A stretch of 64,000 nucleotides of DNA from Micromonospora nigra. GTDB taxonomy: Bacteria > Actinomycetota > Actinomycetes > Mycobacteriales > Micromonosporaceae. The notes under the pieces are model-generated. The model had not been told where the DNA came from, made no database searches, and saw only the letters and a program-made list of their open reading frames with translations. Every line of letters starts with the position of its first letter. Position 1 is the stretch's first letter. The translations under genes and the position numbers were made by a program. Positions 62,234-64,000 of the stretch are shown in pieces. The stretch lies in contig NZ_FMHT01000003.1 of the NCBI RefSeq assembly GCF_900091585.1, forward strand, positions 4,827,501-4,891,500. Reading direction: 5' to 3'.

Positions 62234-62401
62234 GTGCACATCATCGCGCACGTGTGCCCTCGCACGCACACCACCCCGCACCGACGCCTCATCGCCGGCT
62301 ACGTCGGCCCCGCCTCCGGCCTCCGCACCGCCATCCTCACCGGCACCGCCCTCGGCTCGGCCGCCGGCGCCCCGCTGATCACTGCCGGTGGTGCCCGATG
62401 A
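62234..62401 (+). CDS. Small element protein
   Basis: 55 residues from GTG 62234, with an Ala/Gly/Thr-rich hydrophobic second half (TAILTGTALGSAAGAPLITAG) that could be one membrane segment. It overlaps the next ATG by 4 bases (ATGA). Confidence 0.5.
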   Translation: MHIIAHVCPRTHTTPHRRLIAGYVGPASGLRTAILTGTALGSAAGAPLITAGGAR

Positions 62402-62610
62402 GCGACTTCTACCGCGAGCAGTACAACCTCTGGGCCGAGCTGGCCACCAACGCGGCCGGTGCCCGAGGCGGCATCGGGGCAGTCCTCGGAATGCTCGACA
62501 AGGGCCAGATCACGCCGGAGCAGGCCGTGGAACTCATCCGGGGCTCGATCGCCCAGTGGGAGACGGCCGACAAGGCGACCCAGGACAGCCACGCCGGTGG
62601 TGCCCGATGA
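62398..62610 (+). CDS. Small hydrophilic helical element protein
   Basis: 70 residues from ATG 62398, coupled on both sides by ATGA overlaps. The sequence (NLWAELATNAAGARGGIGAVL, KGQITPEQAVELIRGSIAQW) predicts an all-helical fold. No family was recognised. The last 20 bases and the coupled start of the next gene repeat exactly the junction before this gene. Confidence 0.55.
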   Translation: MSDFYREQYNLWAELATNAAGARGGIGAVLGMLDKGQITPEQAVELIRGSIAQWETADKATQDSHAGGAR

Positions 62611-63173
62611 GCCAGGCAGTCAAGGCCGCCATGCTGGCCACCCGGGGCCTCGGCAAGAACGAACGCGCCGTCGCCATCGCCATCGCCGCCCACACCAACA
62701 CCGCCGGCGACGCCTGGCCGTCCGTGGCCACCATCGCCGAGTACGCCGACTGCTCCGAGCGCACCGCCCAGCGGGCCATCGCGAAGCTCATCACCCTCGG
62801 CCGGCTCGCCTGGCGGAAGGTCGCCGGCATCGCGACCCGCGTCTACCGGCTGATCGTCCCCACCGAGGGGGTGCCATCCACGGGCCCGGGGGTGACAAAC
62901 GGAGGCACCGGGGTGTCAGAACCGGCCGCCGGGGGTGACAGCCAGGGTGACACCCGAAGTGGTGAAGAGGGTTTGAAGGGGAAGCGCGCTGGCGCGCGGG
63001 ACTGGCGTCGCTGGATCCCGAAGAGCAAGCCCGGCACCGCCTGGGGCGAGCGCCGCGGTGCGGCCCTGCCTCCGCCGGCCGGCGGGGACCGGTGCACCCG
63101 ACCCGGCCACGTCGGCCAGCCCGCCCACCGGTGCATCCCCTGCCGGGCCGAGGCGATCGGGGCCGTGCGATGA
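62607..63173 (+). CDS. Winged-helix (HTH_36-like) protein, possible replication or regulatory factor
   Basis: 188 residues from ATG 62607. The N-terminal domain has GLGKNERAVAIAIAAHTN, WPSVATIAEYADCSERTAQRAIAKLITLGRL, typical of the helix-turn-helix proteins of phage and plasmid replication modules. The C-terminal half is Gly/Arg-rich, with CTRPGHVGQPAHRCIPC as a possible metal-binding end. It overlaps both neighbours by 4 bases. Confidence 0.75.
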   Translation: MSQAVKAAMLATRGLGKNERAVAIAIAAHTNTAGDAWPSVATIAEYADCSERTAQRAIAKLITLGRLAWRKVAGIATRVYRLIVPTEGVPSTGPGVTNGGTGVSEPAAGGDSQGDTRSGEEGLKGKRAGARDWRRWIPKSKPGTAWGERRGAALPPPAGGDRCTRPGHVGQPAHRCIPCRAEAIGAVR

Positions 63174-64000
63174 ACCTGCTGCGCCGCCGGCCCACCGCCG
63201 AGGAGATCACCGCCGCCGCCCGCGCCGAGGACGAGCGCCGCCGCCTCGCCGTGGCGTTCGCCCGGGACCAGGCCGCCGCCGACCAGGCCGAGCAGCGCCG
63301 CGCCGAGAAACGCCGCCGCAAGGCCGCCGCGAAGGCCCGCGCCCGCCGCATCGCACGGCTGCGCCGCTGGGCCGAGGCCGCCCGCACCGTCGGGCCGCTG
63401 CTGCTCGTCAACACCGCCGCCGTCGGAGGGCAGACCGCCTACGCCTTCACCCGCACTCCCGAGAGCCTGCCGGCCCCCATCCGGCTCACCGTCGCGCTGA
63501 TCTACGCCGCCACCGTCGAGTCGATCAGCCTCTACGTCAACTGGCACGCCCACGACGCCTTGATGAACGGCGCGACCGGCACGGCCGCCGAGATGCGCCG
63601 CCGCTCCTACGGCATCGCCGCCATCGTCGCCGCGATGAACTACAGCCACTTCGACGGCGAGAACTGGGAGCCCACCCCGTTCGCTGTCGGCTCCGGCATG
63701 GCGTCGCTGCTGTCCCCGTGGCTGTGGGGCCTACACACCCGCCGGCAGCAGCACGTGCAGCTACTGCGCAAGGATCTGGTCGACGAGACCGGCGCGGTGT
63801 TCGACCGGAAGCGGCGCAAGGCGTTCCCGATCCGGACGTGGAAGGCGGCGCGTTGGTCGATCGAGCACAACGAGCGTGATCCGCGCCGGGCGTGGGACGG
63901 CTACCACGCCGAGCGTGAGGCGCGTCGGGCCGGCTCAGCGCCGGCCGGTCGGCTCCGCGCCGCGTGGGCCGCTCTGCGCGGGCGCACCGCCGAGCCGGCC
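63170..64000 (+). CDS. DUF2637 membrane protein, 3' end outside window
   Basis: 277 codons visible, no stop. A charged Ala/Arg helix (residues 12-66) precedes membrane segments VGPLLLVNTAAVGGQTAYAF and LTVALIYAATVESISLYV, then RRSYGIAAIVAAMNYSHF and FAVGSGMASLLSPWLWGL, followed by a basic cytoplasmic region. DUF2637 proteins accompany transfer genes in pSAM2-like elements and may belong to the spread (Spd) group. It starts inside the stop of the previous gene. Confidence 0.82.
   Translation, partial: MNLLRRRPTAEEITAAARAEDERRRLAVAFARDQAAADQAEQRRAEKRRRKAAAKARARRIARLRRWAEAARTVGPLLLVNTAAVGGQTAYAFTRTPESLPAPIRLTVALIYAATVESISLYVNWHAHDALMNGATGTAAEMRRRSYGIAAIVAAMNYSHFDGENWEPTPFAVGSGMASLLSPWLWGLHTRRQQHVQLLRKDLVDETGAVFDRKRRKAFPIRTWKAARWSIEHNERDPRRAWDGYHAEREARRAGSAPAGRLRAAWAALRGRTAEPA

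Larger units (their letters stand above)
57861..64000 (+). mobile_element. Left part of an actinomycete integrative and conjugative element (AICE-like)
   Basis: The region after the tRNA 3' end carries small, tightly overlapping ORFs, a short GntR regulator, an XRE/TPR regulator, DUF397, a ribbon-helix-helix protein, a winged-helix protein and a DUF2637 membrane protein. This set is typical of pSAM2/SLP1-like elements in actinomycetes. Integrase, excisionase, replication and FtsK-like transfer genes are not in view and should lie to the right, with attR. The right boundary is unknown. Confidence 0.7.

Overview
The window is a high-GC actinobacterial chromosome segment that reads like Micromonospora or a close relative in Micromonosporaceae. 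Supporting signs are strongly GC-ending codons, frequent GTG starts, an SsgA/SsgB-type sporulation regulator, a Spo0M-like protein, an F420-type LLM oxidoreductase, a TIGR03086 (mycothiol-linked superfamily) protein, many secreted glycoside hydrolases and a pSAM2-like integrated element. The genus is an inference.

Layout. 1-3.8 kb: 3'-truncated secreted M36 metalloprotease, TIGR03086 protein, TetR regulator. 4.0-5.05 kb: tRNA Gly-Cys-Val, a small membrane protein, then a repeated Gly-Val pair. 5.2-13.8 kb: xylan locus with GH10 xylanase, GH43 beta-xylosidase, a divergent sugar ABC importer (binding protein plus two permeases), and two LacI regulators that share 797 bp of identical DNA around a divergent 162-bp centre. 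14.1-26.2 kb: a NAD-dependent epimerase-like gene, then a dormancy/hypoxia cluster: a DevR/DosR-like response regulator, a DevS-like GAF kinase with the haem-ligand region conserved, two Acg-type nitroreductase-fold proteins, a P1B-like ATPase, two universal stress proteins and phosphoketolase. Four DosR-box-like palindromes lie between these genes. 26.3-34.4 kb: SDR/TetR pair, secreted lysozyme-fold protein, an envelope operon (lipid kinase, YihY/BrkB, double PAP2, endonuclease/exonuclease/phosphatase), a 39-residue membrane peptide and an F420 LLM oxidoreductase. 34.5-44.9 kb: GH5 mannanase with CBM2, then a galactoside locus (GH36 alpha-galactosidase, ABC importer, GH42 beta-galactosidase, DeoR regulator). 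45-57.7 kb: Spo0M, HelD-family ATPase, TPR/Fn3 protein, a TcmP-like protein, a frameshifted small ORF between 20-bp tandem duplications, DUF4236, Rrf2, AraC, SDR, SsgB-like and TIGR02611 genes.

57.79-64 kb: a tRNA-Val(CAC) followed by what looks like one end of an actinomycete integrative and conjugative element: short-GntR regulator, divergent XRE/TPR regulator, a train of small overlapping ORFs, DUF397, ribbon-helix-helix, a winged-helix protein and a DUF2637 membrane protein running off the window. Repeated GTAC-based palindromes sit at both of the element's main promoters, and two DnaA-box-like 9-mers lie in its largest gene-free gap. Integrase, replication and transfer genes would lie beyond the window.

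How the genes work together: the hydrolase/importer/regulator groups look like self-contained units for xylan, mannan and galactosides. The DosRS-like group would couple oxygen or redox sensing to stress proteins and to phosphoketolase. The right end is foreign DNA with its own regulatory circuit. Functions are from family recognition by eye; no database search was run.
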